Positions 16,967 to 26,800 of a DNA stretch of 52,957 nucleotides are shown piece after piece; the first letter of the stretch is position 1; every line of letters begins with the position of its first letter. The stretch comes from Dolichospermum sp. ST_sed8. GTDB lineage: Bacteria; Cyanobacteriota; Cyanobacteriia; Cyanobacteriales; Nostocaceae. The notes under the pieces were generated by a model. The model did no database searches. It saw only the letters and a list, made by a program, of their open reading frames with translations, and had not been told where the DNA came from. The translations under genes and the position numbers were made by a program. The DNA is taken from positions 1-52,957 of the forward strand of contig JAKOGY010000007.1 of assembly GCA_028658405.1 (NCBI GenBank), written 5' to 3'.

Positions 16967-18259
16967 TTAGACCGTTTCGGCTAAACGAATCCCACTAAAT
17001 TGCCATCGTGTCGCTGGGGAATAAAAATTGCGATAGCTAGAACGGATATGAGATTGAGAAGTGACACACGAACCTCCCCGTAAAACTAAGCGGTTGCACA
17101 TTAATTTTCCATTGTATTCGCCTATTATCCCTGCTTCTAGGCGATAACCTGGATAGGGCTGATGGGTGCTATTTGTCCATTCCCACACATCCCCAAATAG
17201 TTGGTCAGGGGAATCGCTGCCTGTTGCTGGGGTAGGGTGCAAAATTCCAGTTTCTAATAAGTTACCCCGGACTGGAACATTCGCGCTGGCAACTTCCCAT
17301 TCTGCTTCTGTTGGCAACCGTTTTCCTGCCCAGCGAGCATAGGCATCAGCTTCATAAAAGCTAACATGACAAACAGGTTCGTTTTCATTTAAGGGACGCA
17401 TTCCACCTAAAGTCATTAACCACCAATTACCATCAATTTTTTCCCAATATAAGGGGGCTTGCCAATTTTGGGAACGGGCGGCTGTCCAGCCTTCTGAAAG
17501 CCAATAATCGGGATTATTATAACCTCCTGCTTGGATAAACTCTAAATATTTGCCATTGGTGACTAATCGAGAACCAAAACGATATTCTTCTAGGTAAACA
17601 CGATGACGGGGTTGTTCGTTATCAAAGGCAAATCCCTGGCCATTGTTACCAATTTCATACAATTGGGCTGGATAATCTAGCCAATCTAGGGGTTTAACAA
17701 TAGATGCAGCCTTGGGAATAGGTAAATTGGGATTGTAAACCGGACGCAAGGGATTATTGCCAAAGATATGCTTAATATTGGTAAAGAGAAATTCTTGATG
17801 TTGTTGTTCGTGGTTGAGTCCGAGAATAATCAGGGATTCTAATTCTGAGTTTCCGATATTCTCAGCCATTAGTGACTGCATTGCCTCATCTACATAGGCA
17901 CGATAGCGATGGATTTCAGCAACAGTGGGACGGGATAAAGTTCCTCGTTGGGAAGCGGCAACTCTTTCTCCTAATGATTCGTAGTAGGAGTTCAACAAGT
18001 AATCATATTTGGGATGAAAAACCTTGTAGCCTTTGAGGTGAGGAACTAAAATAAAGACTTCAAAAAACCAAGCAGTATGGGCGAGATGCCATTTAAGGGG
18101 ACTGGCATCCGGCATACTTTGAACCACATAATCTTCAATTTCTAGGGGTTGACAAATTTGTTCGCTAGTTTGGCGAACTTGTTGGTATTTATCTCCCAAA
18201 AATAAAGTTTTTGGAGGTTCTGTAGAAAAGATAGTATTTAACATAAAATTTTTAGCCAT
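16967..18259 (-). CDS. egtB: EgtB-type non-heme iron sulfoxide synthase
   Basis: EgtB enzymes join a thiol (Cys or gamma-Glu-Cys) to C2 of the imidazole of N-alpha-trimethylhistidine, using O2. The N-terminal DinB-like domain carries the expected iron ligands His58 (KWHLAHTAWF), His150 and His154 (NHEQQHQEF). The C-terminal formylglycine-generating-enzyme-like domain has RLPTEAEWEVA, FGDVWEWTNS, VLRGGSC and FSGIRLA. The 430 residues are full length. It sits 18 bp behind the SAM methyltransferase gene. EgtD, which makes trimethylhistidine, is not present nearby; either it is elsewhere or this enzyme takes another imidazole or amine from the cluster (inference). Confidence 0.88.
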   Translation of the reverse strand: MAKNFMLNTIFSTEPPKTLFLGDKYQQVRQTSEQICQPLEIEDYVVQSMPDASPLKWHLAHTAWFFEVFILVPHLKGYKVFHPKYDYLLNSYYESLGERVAASQRGTLSRPTVAEIHRYRAYVDEAMQSLMAENIGNSELESLIILGLNHEQQHQEFLFTNIKHIFGNNPLRPVYNPNLPIPKAASIVKPLDWLDYPAQLYEIGNNGQGFAFDNEQPRHRVYLEEYRFGSRLVTNGKYLEFIQAGGYNNPDYWLSEGWTAARSQNWQAPLYWEKIDGNWWLMTLGGMRPLNENEPVCHVSFYEADAYARWAGKRLPTEAEWEVASANVPVRGNLLETGILHPTPATGSDSPDQLFGDVWEWTNSTHQPYPGYRLEAGIIGEYNGKLMCNRLVLRGGSCVTSQSHIRSSYRNFYSPATRWQFSGIRLAETV

Positions 18260-18277
18260 GTAAAACTTTTGTTTAAT

Positions 18278-18901
18278 TCAGAGCGAGATTTGATATACCC
18301 AAGTTTGTAAATAAAGATCAGGTTGTCCTTGAGGTTCAGCCTGATATTTTTCACCCAGTTCGGTTAATTGCCATTTGCCTTGTGTTTCTAAGTCTGTCAT
18401 TTTCTCTTTAAAATCGCTGCTTTCGTAGAAGTCAGGACGCAGGGTAAAAATAATGTATCCTGTTGGTTTAGTAACCCGAATTAGCTCATCAAAAGAACTA
18501 CTGGGAGCGTGTCCATAGGTAAATACGCCACAAGCGGTAACAGCATTAAAAGCATCATTAGGAAAGTCTAAAGGTTCACCTAATATCATTTGGTGTAACT
18601 CTGTGTAAACATTTTTCTTTTGTGCTTCGGCCAGCATTCCTTGAGAAAGGTCTATTCCTATTAAATTAGAATAGCCTTCTTTGTGAAGCGATTGACCCAT
18701 GATACCTGTCCCCACTCCAGCATCTAAAATTTGGGCATTTTTAGGGACATACTTAATAGTTAAATCCACGATAGGTTCGCGCTGAGGACGACCAAAGTTT
18801 TCGGTTAAATCCCGTTCGTAATCTTCAGCCCATTGGTTATAGCGTTGAGCTAATTCTTCATTATTCTGTGAACTATAGACCCATTGAATTTTATCTGACA
18901 T
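18278..18901 (-). CDS. Class I SAM-dependent methyltransferase
   Basis: A 207-residue Rossmann methyltransferase. Motif I is ILDAGVGTG (about residues 58-66), with IGIDLSQGMLAEA after it, then DAFNAVTACGVFTYGHAP and GYIIFTLRPDFY. It resembles the METTL27 (WBSCR27)-like group, with LAQRYNQWAEDYERDL before the SAM fold. It is not EgtD, which is about 320 residues with a different fold arrangement. It lies 26 bp behind the HD gene and 18 bp before the EgtB-type gene. A role in N-methylating the cluster product is attractive but unproven. Confidence 0.85.
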   Translation of the reverse strand: MSDKIQWVYSSQNNEELAQRYNQWAEDYERDLTENFGRPQREPIVDLTIKYVPKNAQILDAGVGTGIMGQSLHKEGYSNLIGIDLSQGMLAEAQKKNVYTELHQMILGEPLDFPNDAFNAVTACGVFTYGHAPSSSFDELIRVTKPTGYIIFTLRPDFYESSDFKEKMTDLETQGKWQLTELGEKYQAEPQGQPDLYLQTWVYQISL

Positions 18902-18927
18902 ATTAATTATTAATTATCAACTTTTAG

Positions 18928-19488
18928 TTAACTGATACATTTTACCTTTTGATCAAACATACTTTCAACCATTGGCACAAAAACTGATAAAGGTAAGGTA
19001 TCATAGTTAGGGTCAAAAGAGATTTGATCCCACATTTTACAGAACCGAATTGTCTGCTCAAAAGCTGGATGTTTTTGAAGTTGTTCACCTTTGTTTTGAT
19101 CTAATGCTACTTGATGTATGTAAGTGTCACTCTGTAATATTCCATGATATTGTACCATCCAGGCGTTTTCTGAAGATATATAGGGGCGTAATATAGCTGC
19201 TGCAAATTCGCCGTGGTTGACAGGAGCTAGAAGTTCACCGATATCATGTAGTAAAGCACAAACAATTGTTTCTTGATCACTGCCATCACGCAATGCTCTG
19301 GTTGCTGTTTGTAGTGAATGCTCTAATTGATCTACACGATAACCCATGTAATGTCCCCGCAAATCAAGAAGGGCTTCAATTATGGATTTTGCTAAACCTT
19401 TTATGTGATCTTCAAAGCAATTATCTATAATTTTCAATTCTTCTTCAGTAGCGAGATCGGCTCTAGTAAAATTGACGATTCTGTTCAT
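18928..19488 (-). CDS. HD-domain protein, PhnZ/TmpB-like candidate di-iron oxygenase
   Basis: The 186 residues align by eye with PhnZ, an HD-fold mixed-valent di-iron oxygenase. MGYRVDQLEHSLQTA matches IGEAINQLEHSLQCA of PhnZ (recalled). All six metal ligands are in place: His57, His81-Asp82 (LLHDIGE), His92 (NHGEF), His115 (VQYHGI) and Asp154 (KMWDQ). Tyr47 matches PhnZ Tyr24, but the substrate-contacting Glu27 of PhnZ is Tyr50 here, so the substrate should differ from hydroxyphosphonates. A plain phosphohydrolase is the alternative. The gene is 26 bp before the methyltransferase gene and 264 bp behind the dioxygenase gene; TmpA/TmpB-type enzyme pairs show the same dioxygenase plus HD pairing. 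Confidence 0.75.
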   Translation of the reverse strand: MNRIVNFTRADLATEEELKIIDNCFEDHIKGLAKSIIEALLDLRGHYMGYRVDQLEHSLQTATRALRDGSDQETIVCALLHDIGELLAPVNHGEFAAAILRPYISSENAWMVQYHGILQSDTYIHQVALDQNKGEQLQKHPAFEQTIRFCKMWDQISFDPNYDTLPLSVFVPMVESMFDQKVKCIS

Positions 19489-19516
19489 TTGAATTTAACT
19501 CCAATTTACAAAAGAA

Positions 19517-19600
19517 GGGAACAGGGAATAGGGAACAGGGAATAGGGAACAGGGAATAGGGAACAGGGAATAGGGAATAGGGAACAGGGAATAGGGAACA
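19517..19600. repeat. Twelve tandem 7-base units (GGGAACA / GGGAATA) inside the cluster
   Basis: 84 bp of alternating GGGAACA and GGGAATA units occupy the 264-bp gap between the dioxygenase and HD genes. Complementary GTTCCCTGTT units recur at about 19721-19743. This is the STRR class also seen at 42103-42142. The expansion probably widened a once short intergenic gap. Confidence 0.9.
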
Positions 19601-19694
19601 GATAAGAAACTAAAGTTTCAGAGTTTAAACCTCAGTCAAAAAAAGATGTTTTTAAAAGATGCGTAGCCTGAAAAAACAGTGTCATTATTTCAAT

Positions 19695-19720
19695 CTCATG
19701 TTTTTAAACATGAGTTTTTT
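19695..19720 (+). terminator. Hairpin plus T6, plus-strand orientation
   Basis: CTCATGTTT pairs with AAACATGAG across TT and is followed by TTTTTT at 19715-19720, the layout of an intrinsic terminator for plus-strand transcripts. Read on the minus strand, the direction of all flanking genes, no U run follows the hairpin, so read-through of the operon is not obviously blocked. Confidence 0.4.
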
Positions 19721-19752
19721 CTGTTCCCTGTTGCCTGTTCCCTTTGAATTAA

Positions 19753-20880
19753 TTATTTGATTGATGCGGATTGAAAGTTTTTCAATCCGTGAAAATAATC
19801 CCACTCAATAAATGCAACTTCTAAGTGTCTGTTTCCTGAACGAGAATCAAATTTTTTCCGTCCATGTAATAATTGGGAATTATCTATAAATAGACAATCT
19901 CCTTTTTGCAGACGATAGTAAGTTTGATAATCAGGATTATTTAAGTATTTTAAAAAGGTATAAAATGCCTCATAGAAAATCTTTGTTTTTTCAAATGGTA
20001 AGTCTATGTCAATATTTTTATGAGAGAAATAAATAGCGGTTACTTCATTTTGATTATTCAATTCTATAATAGGTCTTGTTCGACAAAATAAATAATTCCA
20101 TCTAACAATTAATTGCTTAAACTTTACAGGAGTATTAGTTAATACCTGAAAATAATCAGGATGTACTTTTTTGAAATCTTCTACTAATCGAAGCCCATCA
20201 ACAATGATTGAATCACCACCAGAAACATTATTTTCTACACAATATTGAATTTGAACTACAGGAGGGGCATTGAGATATGTCAAATCTGTATGAGGTGATA
20301 AGCCATGACCTGCTGATGACATTGATAGATCCGAAGCTAAATTCGATGAATTGGGTACGGGTTTTACAGTAGAGAAATTTCCGAATTTAGCCAATTCATA
20401 AATTGGCCCAATGGACAACAGTAAAGATTCTAGGTTTTCCATCGGAACATTTTGCAGTACGACAAAACCTAATTTATTAAGGAGATCACGCCACGTTTTC
20501 TGATTATCTGCACAATAGTTAGGCCATTCTATTTTCCGCGCTTCTAACCACTTTTGATCCCATGTTATCCTCTGGTTAGATAATTCAGGTTTCGGTGTTG
20601 GATCATAGGCATGATCGAGTAACCAAGAGATGGGAAATATACTTTGATGTCCAGATAATTCATCCCAATTAATTAATAGTTGATTATTCTGTAACTGCAC
20701 AGAGAAAGGTTTACTATCAGGGGTAAGATATTCAACATTAGACATTTTCTGTTGAGAACTGGGATCGTAGCATTTAGGACATAAACAATGGTCCCGTAAC
20801 CAAAGGTAATGAAATCGCTGCCCTTGAAGCACTAAAAATGCATCCTGAAGATCAATTATCGGGGATTTGATACTAATCAT
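19753..20880 (-). CDS. Gamma-butyrobetaine-hydroxylase-like Fe(II)/2-oxoglutarate dioxygenase
   Basis: A 375-residue TauD/TfdA-superfamily enzyme with the extra N-terminal zinc domain (DUF971-like) of the BBOX/trimethyllysine hydroxylase family: Cys32, Cys34 and Cys37 in RDHCLCPKC, and His90 in LLDHAYDP. The catalytic domain has the iron triad His197-x-Asp199 (SPHTDLTY) and His339 (LLHGRKKFD); Arg351 (NRHLE) probably binds 2-oxoglutarate. Relatives hydroxylate betaines such as gamma-butyrobetaine (to carnitine) or trimethylaminoethylphosphonate (TmpA). Its ATG is only 9 bp behind the NRPS-PKS stop, so the two are almost certainly co-transcribed and the enzyme is probably a tailoring hydroxylase for the synthase product. 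Confidence 0.87.
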   Translation of the reverse strand: MISIKSPIIDLQDAFLVLQGQRFHYLWLRDHCLCPKCYDPSSQQKMSNVEYLTPDSKPFSVQLQNNQLLINWDELSGHQSIFPISWLLDHAYDPTPKPELSNQRITWDQKWLEARKIEWPNYCADNQKTWRDLLNKLGFVVLQNVPMENLESLLLSIGPIYELAKFGNFSTVKPVPNSSNLASDLSMSSAGHGLSPHTDLTYLNAPPVVQIQYCVENNVSGGDSIIVDGLRLVEDFKKVHPDYFQVLTNTPVKFKQLIVRWNYLFCRTRPIIELNNQNEVTAIYFSHKNIDIDLPFEKTKIFYEAFYTFLKYLNNPDYQTYYRLQKGDCLFIDNSQLLHGRKKFDSRSGNRHLEVAFIEWDYFHGLKNFQSASIK

Positions 20881-20889
20881 ATTGTTGCA

Positions 20890-23800
20890 CTAAAGAAAAT
20901 ACTTTGATAGTTTTTGAGCTAAAAGCTGAACATTTGGTTCTGTCATCATAGTGAAATGATTTCCGTTCACAATTTGGCAATCTAAAGGTTGTCCAGAAAG
21001 CTGATTCCATCCCCAAGTAGGATCTTTTGCAGTCATGGCTGCATCAGGAAGAAAATCATCTTCTGGGTGAACTTCACTAGCTCGCAAGAGGATAATTTGA
21101 TTATTATAACCCGTTTTTGGCACATATTGAATCATTGCTTGTAGATTGGCTTTATAAACTCGGAACAGTCGTTTTAGTTCAGTTTCACCAAACACCAAAT
21201 CTATCTTTTTGAATGCCAAGAATAGAAGGTTTATTTGTTCATCTACACTGAAAGAATCGAGATTTGATGGTAAGTCTAAGGTTTGTGCAAAGGAGCGTTC
21301 AAACATCTTCGCCAGACTGATTATATATTTACTATCATGCCAATGAATGGCATCTTTTTCCTGTTCAGCAACGGGTACTTGAATATCCATAATTGCCAAC
21401 AGGGAAACCTCCTCTCCTTGATTTTGTAACTGGGTGGCAATTTCAAAAGCCACTTTACCTCCAAAGGAATGACCCCCGATAAAATAGGGTCCATGAGGCT
21501 GTATTTGCTGCATTGCTTGGATATGATGGGCGGCAATATCAGCCATGTTTGTGTAGGTTTCTATGTCTTCATCCAAACCGAGCGATCGCAGTCCATAAAA
21601 TGGTTGTTCATTGCCTAGATAACGGGCTAGGGGTTCGAGTTCAAACACATTGCCTAAAATTCCAGGGAGGCAGAAAAAGGGCGGTTTAGTTCCCTGAGAT
21701 TGAATTGTAACTAAGGTGGGATAATAGTTACCATTTGTATTAGATAAGGTTGAAGTTAATTCTTTTAAACCCAAAATCTCACTGGCCAGATAATCCACCA
21801 GAGTTTCTAGGGTTGGATAGTTAAATAGCAGGGTTGATGGCAAATTGCAGCCTAAATTCGTTTGTAGATAACTCCTCAATTCGATCGCCATCAAGGAGTC
21901 TAATCCCAAATCAAACAACCGTTGTCCTAACTTGATCTGCTCCGGTTTCTTCAACCCTAAAGTTTTCCCTACTACTGATCGAACATGAGAAGTTAGCACC
22001 CCTCGACGCGCTGATTTAGGTATTTTCTCTAACTCTAACTGGAATGATATTTTTGATTCGGGTTCTATAGAAACATCTGGCATTAAATATTCATAGAAAG
22101 GAGGCACTTGCTGCAAGGTATTCAGCCATTTTGCCCAATTCGTCATGGGTAACACAGCAACTTGAGTAACATCCTGTGTCATTAATGTGCCAAGCACTTG
22201 AAAACCGTCTGAATAGTCAATAAAATCAATTCCTTGAGCCGCTAATCGCATTTGTTGATCTTGGCTAAGTTTAGCTGCCATTCCCACTTCACTCCAAGCG
22301 CCCCAGTTGATAGCTAGAGTAGATAAACCTAAACTCTCACGGTAATGAGCCAGTGTATCAATGAAAGTATTGGCGGCGATATAGTTTCCTTGTCCCAATA
22401 GTCCTGTAATGGATGCAGCAGAAGAGAAACAAACAAAGAAGTCTAGGGGTAAATCTTTGGTTAAATGATGGAGATTCCAAGAACCTGCCACTTTAGAAGC
22501 CATGACCTTCTCAAATCGTTGCCAAGATTGTTGTTGGAGAGTCCCATCATCTAACACCCCCGCAGCATGAATAATGCCTCGCAGGGGTTGGTGACAAGCT
22601 GTTAATAGGTGAGCAACATCCTCTTGCTGAGAAACATCAGCTTTAACAACTAAAACCTCCGCCCCCTTTTGTGCTAACTGCTGTACCTCCTCCCTGAGAT
22701 TAGGGGAAGATATGCCTTGACGACTGGCTAAAACGAGATGTTTTGCTCCCTGTTCAATCAGCCATTGAGCCGCTTTAATGCCTAAACCGCCTAAACCACC
22801 TGTAATTAAGTAACTACCCTCTCCTTGAACTAAATTTGAGGTTGAGGATGGGGATTCGGGCATAGTCAGAACAACTTTACCAATATGTTTCGCTCCTGCC
22901 ATAAAGCGGAAGGCATCAATGACATTTTCCAGGGGGAATACTTTCATTGGCAAGGGTTTTAGACTACCATCGGCCAAACCGGATAGGAGTTGAGTAAATA
23001 GGGAGGGCAATAAGTCTGGTTTTTTCTGATATTCTTCTCCTAAATCAAAGGCAAAATAAGAGGCATCGGGTCGAAGTTCCTGCACTTTCTGATCGTCCCA
23101 AATATCAATTTTTCCTAGTTCTATAAACCGACCATTTTGGGCGAGTACCTCGAAACTTTTAGGGATAAATTCTTTATTAAAGCTGTTGAGAACGATATCA
23201 ACCCCTTGCCCATCGGTAAGTTGCTTGATTTCTTCAGCAAAGTCCCAGGTGCGGGAGTTCATCAGATGATTAACCCCCATGGCTTTGAGAAAATCCCATT
23301 TTGACGGACTGGCTGTGCCAAAAATTTCTAGTCCTGCTCGTTGTGCCAATTGTACGGCGGCTTGACCTACTCCTCCGGCGGCAGAATGAATTAAAACGCG
23401 ATCGCCCCTTTGAATCTTAGCTAATTCGTGGAGGGCATAGTAAGCGGTTAAAAAGGCGGCAGGAATGGTCGCGGCTTCTGCAAAACTGAAATTTTCGGGT
23501 TTGGGGGCAACTTGAGAGGCAGAAACGGTGACAAAACTGGCTAAACTGCCAGTGGCTAAAGCCATAACGCGATCGCCTATCTGGAAATTAACCACATTTT
23601 TGCCCACAGCCACGATTTCCCCAGCACATTCAAACCCAAAGGGAATCTCACTAGGATTTGTGATGCCGACTTCTTGTTCATAATAGTCTTGGAGCATTCC
23701 CAAGGCATTGAGAACATCTCGGAAATTTAAACCAGCAGCCCGGACTGCAATTTCTACTTCGTTGGCTTGCGGTTGACGGCGTATTAGGGGGGCTAATGCT

Positions 23801-26800
23801 AAATTTTCTAAAATGCCGTAGTTGTCTATTTTCAACCGCACGGGAGTCGTCGCCAGTTGGGGATTTATTTTGGTTTGAGGATTAAATTGCTTGAGCCGAG
23901 GAACATAGCGGATTCCTTGACGATAGGCGATTTGGTCTTCATAATCATCAGCAAACAATAATTCATCTAGGATTATTTCCACAGATGATATAGTTTCTGC
24001 TGCTGATGGATCTAGGTCTAAACGCAGACATCGCAGTTCGGGATATTCGAGGGAAATGGCTTGACCTAAACCCCATAAAGGACTCTGTTGCACCTGTAAT
24101 GGGGCTGAACCGATCGCTCTTGAGCCTTGGGTAATTAGGCACAAGCGGGGGGCTATTCTCGCCTCTGAGAGTGCCTGAACTAGATGTAAGGAACTACCAG
24201 AACCCAGAAGTTGCGATCGCTCTAAGGCAACCAGAGAACAGTCTGACATTGGTTCAATTCCCCACAGATGCACCACTCCCTGCAATGGAAAGGGGTGATC
24301 TTTTAGTAATTGTTGAAACTGTTCAGGCTTTGCTGGATTAATTTGATAGTATTCTGCAATAAAGTTCTGTTTTGATGCTAATTTTTGATAATGGGCATCG
24401 GCAATAACCAAGGTACAGCGATGTCCTTGCTCAAAAAGATGACGGGCTAAATTCTCACCCATTCCCTGAGTATCAGCCAAAATTAACCAATAACCAGTTT
24501 TGCTTCCTTGAGTTCGGGATATCTTATCAGTTGGTTGCCAAACCACTTCATATAAGTGATTTTCTAAATTTGAGCGACGATTAAACTGGGTTTGATGAGC
24601 TTGTCGCATAGATAACCCAGAAACCCCGGCGACTAAATTACCCTCGTCGTCGAAGAGATTGACTTCCACCTTTAAGGTTTCGCTTTCAGGAGTTTTTCCC
24701 TCCACAAGTCTTACATAACTCCACAAATGACGACTCGGCGGATGATCAACCCGTAACTGGTCTAAAATGACAGGTAAATAAGTCCCTTTTGGTAAAATCT
24801 CCCCTAAAATATGCAGACTGGCATCGAGAATTGCGGGATGTAATTGATATTTCTCCCAGTCTTGCCAAACCATTTCAGGGACTCGAATCCGACCAAGTAT
24901 CGCCCCCTCACCTTTCCAGAGTTGTTCTACCCCTTGAAAACTTGCTCCAAAGTCAATATGCTGCGATCGCCTTCCTTGATAAAATGTTTCGCCAGATATC
25001 TGTTCACTACATTGTTGTTGCCAAGTTGCTAACTCAAATTTCCAGGGTTGAGAGTCTACTTTCTTAGATAGCAAAATTTGACCGCAAACATGGCGGATCC
25101 AAGTTATTTTTTGAGTTTTTTCCGTGGTCGAAACGAGACTAAAAATCTCAAATCCATAGATATTTGTCCCTTTAGGCTTCAATACCAATTGTAGGCTGTT
25201 GAGTTCTTCTTTCTCTGCCGACAGAACTAGCGGCTGTTCAATAAATACTTCTTCTAAGATGAGATTTTTCCCTGGGAACGCCTTTTTCCCGGCAGCTAAG
25301 GCCATTTCTAAATAAGCTGTTAAAGGAACAATGGCCTGATCAAAAATCCGATGATCAGCCAAATAGGTCAAATTGGACAAATGTTGACTGATTTCTCCTG
25401 AGAAACGAATTTCCTCAGTTCCAGCTAACTGCAACTGTTGACCGAGTAAGGGATGGCTGTCAGTGGTGATGGATGAAGTATAACCCTCAATTTTCTTAGG
25501 TTCGAGCCAATGGCGTTGTCGTTCAAAAGGATAGGTCGGTAAATGTTCTCGACGACGGGGGTAATCTTGATCAAAACCTAACCAGTTAACCGCAATACCT
25601 TGCAAATAGAGTTGGGACAAACTGCTTAAGAGTTGTTGCCAGTCATCTTGAGGCGATTTTAAACTCGGCAACCATAACCCCTCATGGTCGGGTAAACATT
25701 GACGACCCATCCCCAATAAAACAGGTTTGGGACCAATTTCTAGCCAAATATCTATATTCTGCTCCTGCAAACTCTCCATCCCCTCAGCAAATCGTACAGG
25801 TTGGTAAATATGACGACACCAATAATCAGCCGTCGTCACTTCTGTGCTGGCGATTTGACCTGTAACATTGGAAACTAAGGGAATTTTAGGGACAGAAAAG
25901 CTGATTTCTTGGGCAATGCGTTTAAAATCTGCCAGTATCGGCTTCATTAACGGTGAGTGGAAAGCATGGGAAACAGTTAATGGCTTAATTTTGATTCCCT
26001 TCCCTTCTAAGTCATCACAGATCAGCTTAATGATCTCACTTTTACCAGAAATGACCACACTTTCGGAGGTATTAATCGCAGCTAGGGAAACCGATTCAGA
26101 GTAGGGGGCAACTATTGGGCGAATTTCCTCCTCAGCAGCCAATAATGCCACCATTTTTCCGTCTTGGGGCAAAGTCTGCATCAACCTTCCCCTTTCGGCG
26201 ATCAATTTCAATCCATCTTCCAGACTGAAAACTCCTGCCACACAAGCGGCTACATATTCCCCTACACTATGACCAATTACAAAATCAGGTTCAATGCCCC
26301 AAGATTTCCACAACTCAAACAAAGCATATTCTAGGGCAAATAAAGCAGGTTGAGTGTACGCAGTTTCATGGATTAACTCATCCCCCGTTGACTCCTGAAA
26401 ATTCTGCCCGGAATGGGGATATAACACCTCAATTAACGGTTTTTTCAGGTAGGAGCGCAGAATTTCGTCACAGTGATCAAGGGTTTGGCGAAATGTTGGC
26501 TGAGTTTTGTAGAGTTGGTATCCCATTCCTAGATATTGAGAACCTTGACCAGTGAAAAGAAAAGCAATTTTTGAGGATTGGTCTTGACTTTTAACCACAT
26601 TTGTGGAAATTTGCTCAAAATCTGCCAATTGTTCCCGTAAATGTCCTTTAGATTCAGCTAAAACTGTCAAACGATGGTCAAAGTGCTTGCGTCCGGTATT
26701 GGCAGTAAAACAAATATCAGCTAAAAGTGTCTCTCTATCTGCATCCAAATAACCGAGATAACGCTGTGTCAATTCTCGCAAAGCCGATGGTGTTTTCGCG

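Noticed and set aside
18278-18901. Methyltransferase as EgtD (histidine trimethylase)
   Set aside because: Too short (207 residues against about 320) and its motifs fit the METTL27-like group.
19517-19600. 7-base array as CRISPR or coding repeat
   Set aside because: No spacers and no supported frame; it is the STRR class seen in several other spacers here.
18928-20880. Dioxygenase + HD pair as a TmpAB phosphonate degradation operon
   Set aside because: No phosphonate transporter or other phn gene is present, the PhnZ Glu27 position is Tyr, and the dioxygenase gene is tied to the NRPS-PKS by a 9-bp gap.
24789-25067. Plus-strand ORFs within the megasynthase gene
   Set aside because: Shadows of the intact DH-coding region on the other strand.
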